This document shows, piece by piece, positions 7,246 through 9,201 of a stretch of DNA of 9,201 nucleotides. The stretch's first letter is position 1; each line of letters opens with the position of its first letter. The position numbers and the translations under genes are program-made. Origin of the DNA: an uncultured Rhizobiaceae group bacterium (GTDB lineage Bacteria > Pseudomonadota > Alphaproteobacteria > Rhizobiales > Rhizobiaceae); NCBI GenBank assembly GCA_937923355.1, contig CALAIO010000356.1, forward strand, positions 1 through 9,201. Reading direction: 5' to 3'. The notes below the pieces were generated by a model. That model was not told the origin of the DNA. It worked only from the letters and a program-made list of their open reading frames with translations, and ran no database searches.

Positions 7246-7709
7246 TAAGCTCTATCTTCCGGATCTACCATCATTGCCCCAATTTCGGCTTCTGCGGCTT
7301 TTTCATCACCCACATAAGCTTCACAATGGTATTTAAAGATGTTGCCTCGTTGTTTTTTCTTTTCAACGCGCAATTCAAGTACGTCGCCTGGAACAACAGG
7401 TCGCCTGAACTTTGCGCCGTCAATCGTCATAAAATAGACAAGCTTTCGCTGACCTTCGGAGTTTTTCTTTGCACAAATAGCGCCTGCAGTTTGTGCCATT
7501 GCTTCTACAATTAAAACACCCGGCATGATTGGATCATCAGGAAAATGCCCTGCGAAATGTGGTTCGTTGAAGGTTACGTTTTTAATTCCAACCGCTGAAG
7601 TATCAGAATTTACTTCAACAATTTTATCGATTAACAAAAACGGATAGCGATGGGGTAACAGCTTAAAGAGTTCTTTTATTTCAATTAAGCCCAGAGTTTC
7701 ATCTGACAT
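7245..7709 (-). CDS. fabZ: 3-hydroxyacyl-[acyl-carrier-protein] dehydratase
   Basis: Dehydrates 3-hydroxyacyl-ACP to trans-2-enoyl-ACP in the type II fatty acid cycle. It thereby competes with LpxA and LpxD for 3-hydroxyacyl-ACP, which explains its place in this operon. The 154 residues form a single hot-dog domain. [14 protein letters not shown] is at 17-30. The catalytic His is H55 in [12 protein letters not shown] (53-64), and the catalytic Glu is E69 in [14 protein letters not shown] (63-76); these match H54 and E68 of E. coli Fab[10 protein letters not shown] (101-109) is the conserved turn that separates FabZ from FabA-like paralogues. The start lies 5 bases after the lpxD stop, with AAGGG 9 bases before the ATG. 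The end overlaps the lpxA start. Confidence 0.97.
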   Translation of the reverse strand: MSDETLGLIEIKELFKLLPHRYPFLLIDKIVEVNSDTSAVGIKNVTFNEPHFAGHFPDDPIMPGVLIVEAMAQTAGAICAKKNSEGQRKLVYFMTIDGAKFRRPVVPGDVLELRVEKKKQRGNIFKYHCEAYVGDEKAAEAEIGAMMVDPEDRA

Positions 7710-7714
7710 AAACT

Positions 7715-8758
7715 TTAACCCTTTTTCTTGTTTTTACGATCACGCTTATCGGCGAGCATAATCTTTGCAGCTTCGCGCATCCATTTTGATGCAGCAATTG
7801 CGGGATAGCCCATAACTTTTTCGCCAGGTGCTACATCGCCATGAACACCTGATCCGCCACCAACTTGAGCACCGTCACCGATGGTTGTATGACCAACAAT
7901 ACCAGCCTGCCCAGCAACAACAACATAATCACCAAGCGTAGCGCTTCCTGAAATACCAGCAAGCCCCACAATTACACAATGACGACCAATGGTTGCGTTA
8001 TGGCCGATTTGAACCAGATTATCAATTTTGCTGCCTTCGCCAATCACTGTGTCACGATTAGCACCGCGATCAACTGTGGAATTTGCACCTATCTCTACTT
8101 TATCCTGAATAATAACACGACCAATTTGCGGTACTTTTTGGTGGCCACCAGCCCCCATTGCAAAACCAAAACCATCCTGGCCGATTTGCACACCATTATG
8201 AATGATTACGTCATCACCAACGTAAGCATTTACAACCGTAGCATTAGCGCCGATGGTTGTCTTTCTTCCAATCTGGACGTCAGATCCAATCACTGCACCA
8301 GAAAGAATAACGCTACCCGAACCAACTGCTGCACGTGCACCAATGACTGCGCCTGCTTCTATGGTTACGTTGTCTTCAAGCTTTGCATCTTTTCCAATAA
8401 TTGCTTTTTCAGATACGCCTTCCTCACCCAATATTGGCTGAGGACGCATCGCAGTCGGGTAGAGCAACCTGATGGCTTGGCCATAGGCTTTGTAGGGAGC
8501 ATCATGTACTAAACCAACAATGCCCTTGGGTAATTGATCGACATGTTTTTGCGCACAAAACACAGCACTTGCCTTGGTATTTTCAAGATATTTTAGATAT
8601 TTGGGATTATCTATGAATGAGATTTGACCAGCTGTTGCTGTCTCAATGGGTGATGCACCTTCAATAAGCACATCTTCATCGCTATCAGTATTAACTATCT
8701 TAGCTTGACAATGAGAAGCGATGTCTTTGATATAAATAGAGGCGGGTATAAAAAACAT
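7715..8758 (-). CDS. lpxD: UDP-3-O-(3-hydroxyacyl)glucosamine N-acyltransferase
   Basis: Third lipid A step: N-acylates UDP-3-O-acyl-glucosamine from 3-hydroxyacyl-ACP. The 347 residues have three parts. The uridine-binding N-terminal domain (about 1-105) includes [12 protein letters not shown] (47-58) and LLYPTAMRP (98-106). A long hexapeptide beta-helix (about 115-315) contains GQDGFGFA (193-200), [12 protein letters not shown] (221-232) and the catalytic-His block [11 protein letters not shown] (244-254), where H253 corresponds to E. coli H239. A short C-terminal helix ends in a strongly basic tail, [10 protein letters not shown] (338-347). The start is supported by AGAGG (8769-8773 on the plus coordinates), 10 bases upstream. 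It is the first full gene of the block downstream of bamA, and fabZ follows after 5 bases. In some alphaproteobacteria skp lies between bamA and lpxD; there is none here. Confidence 0.97.
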   Translation of the reverse strand: MFFIPASIYIKDIASHCQAKIVNTDSDEDVLIEGASPIETATAGQISFIDNPKYLKYLENTKASAVFCAQKHVDQLPKGIVGLVHDAPYKAYGQAIRLLYPTAMRPQPILGEEGVSEKAIIGKDAKLEDNVTIEAGAVIGARAAVGSGSVILSGAVIGSDVQIGRKTTIGANATVVNAYVGDDVIIHNGVQIGQDGFGFAMGAGGHQKVPQIGRVIIQDKVEIGANSTVDRGANRDTVIGEGSKIDNLVQIGHNATIGRHCVIVGLAGISGSATLGDYVVVAGQAGIVGHTTIGDGAQVGGGSGVHGDVAPGEKVMGYPAIAASKWMREAAKIMLADKRDRKNKKKG

Positions 8759-8814
8759 ATTTTCACCGCCTCTTGATAGTTTAGTTCAAATATTTTTCGA
8801 CAAGCAATTTCGAA
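8759..8814 (-). other. bamA-lpxD intergenic spacer
   Basis: These 56 bases hold the lpxD ribosome site (AGAGG at 8769-8773) and otherwise AT-rich sequence. There is no hairpin terminator after bamA, and no -35/-10 pair with acceptable spacing. Read-through from bamA into lpxD is the simplest reading. Confidence 0.5.
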
Positions 8815-9201
8815 CTAGAATGCTGAACTTACGCCGAAGTTAAACTCTTCAACATCATCAAATTCTTGGTCATTGATTGGGAATGCGTAATCCAGACGTA
8901 GCGGACCAAATGGTGATGCCCAAAGTAAGCTTGCACCAACAGAAGCTCTTATTTCATTAGAACCAAGTTCTGCACTTTGCTCAGCTGTTAATGCTCTGTT
9001 TACACTATTAATAGCGTCTTTTGCTGGGTCTCCAGGATCAGATATTTGTCCAGCATCTGCAAAGAATGCGCCACGCAGCCCTAAAGAACGCGATACAAAC
9101 GGTAGAGGGAAAAGAACCTCAGCTGTGGCTGTCCAGAAACTTCTGCCGCCCAGAGCATCACCTGTTATAGGATCGCGTGGACCAAATCCGAATGAATCAA
9201 A
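8815..9201 (-). CDS. bamA: Outer-membrane protein assembly factor BamA, C-terminal 128 residues (5' part outside window)
   Basis: Central subunit of the BAM complex, which folds and inserts beta-barrel proteins in the outer membrane. The frame runs from the right edge to the TAG at 8815-8817; I translated it by hand. Numbering from the window edge, it holds GFGPRDPITGDALGG (5-19), FWTATAEVLFPLP (22-34), LGLRGAFFADAG (40-51) and ASPFGPLRLDYAFP within the last 40 residues. It ends in FNFGVSSAF, a C-terminal beta-signal closing in Phe. This is the last part of the 16-stranded barrel. The first visible Phe is probably the F of the conserved VRGF motif of loop 6 (inference from position, since GxGPRD follows it). 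The lpx operon follows directly, as in other Rhizobiales. The frame is intact in what is visible. Confidence 0.96.
   Translation of the reverse strand, partial: FDSFGFGPRDPITGDALGGRSFWTATAEVLFPLPFVSRSLGLRGAFFADAGQISDPGDPAKDAINSVNRALTAEQSAELGSNEIRASVGASLLWASPFGPLRLDYAFPINDQEFDDVEEFNFGVSSAF

Noticed and set aside
6497..8441. Repeated short units in lpxA and lpxD resembling a DNA repeat array
   Set aside because: The repeats are at protein level (hexapeptide I-G-x-x-x-x turns of a beta-helix), with degenerate DNA and no spacers; it is not CRISPR or tandem DNA repeat.
7979..8512. 177-codon open frame on the plus strand opposite lpxD
   Set aside because: It lies entirely antisense to a certain lpxD. 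The periodic hexapeptide codons of the beta-helix keep the opposite strand free of stops and give a Cys/Asn/Thr-rich product with no recognisable family.
8774..8804. Possible lpxD promoter in the bamA-lpxD gap (CTTGTC ... CTATCA, minus strand)
   Set aside because: The spacer is 19 bases and alternative -10 boxes give 15; with no terminator after bamA, read-through is simpler.
1..9201. An undescribed defence, mobile or biosynthetic system
   Set aside because: Every coding stretch belongs to a well-known core family in a gene order usual for Rhizobiales, and the gaps are too short to hide further genes.

Overview
The window is a core-genome segment of an alphaproteobacterium, most likely a member of the Hyphomicrobiales (Rhizobiales). 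Three things point there: the gene order, the LpxI-type lipid A route, and protein details such as the BamA C-terminus and the LpxD/LpxA sequences. Base composition is moderate and AT-leaning by eye, lower than in most free-living rhizobia. The genus cannot be fixed from the sequence alone.

Layout from left to right. (1) Positions 1-1297, minus strand: the N-terminal part of comEC (DNA-uptake channel), running off the left edge. (2) Positions 1298-1423: a short divergent intergenic region with a candidate gltX promoter and an inverted repeat. (3) Positions 1424-2845, plus: gltX, glutamyl-tRNA synthetase. (4) Positions 2846-3079: a 234-base leader with a 15-base palindrome and a good Shine-Dalgarno site. 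(5) Positions 3080-4369, plus: gltA, type II citrate synthase, ending at a strong hairpin terminator in the convergent gap. (6) Positions 4426-8758, minus: lpxD-fabZ-lpxA-lpxI-lpxB, a tightly packed operon with two stop/start overlaps. (7) Positions 8815-9201, minus: the 3' end of bamA, running off the right edge.

How the genes fit together. The minus-strand block is envelope biogenesis. BamA inserts outer-membrane proteins. LpxA, LpxD, LpxI and LpxB carry out four of the steps from UDP-GlcNAc to the lipid A disaccharide. LpxC, which acts between LpxA and LpxD, is not in the window. FabZ uses the same 3-hydroxyacyl-ACP pool that LpxA and LpxD draw from. gltX and gltA are housekeeping genes on the other strand, placed next to this block as in other Rhizobiales.

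I see no mobile element, CRISPR array, tRNA or rRNA gene, and no gene of unknown family. I found no undescribed system; the worthwhile points are regulatory or single-residue details.
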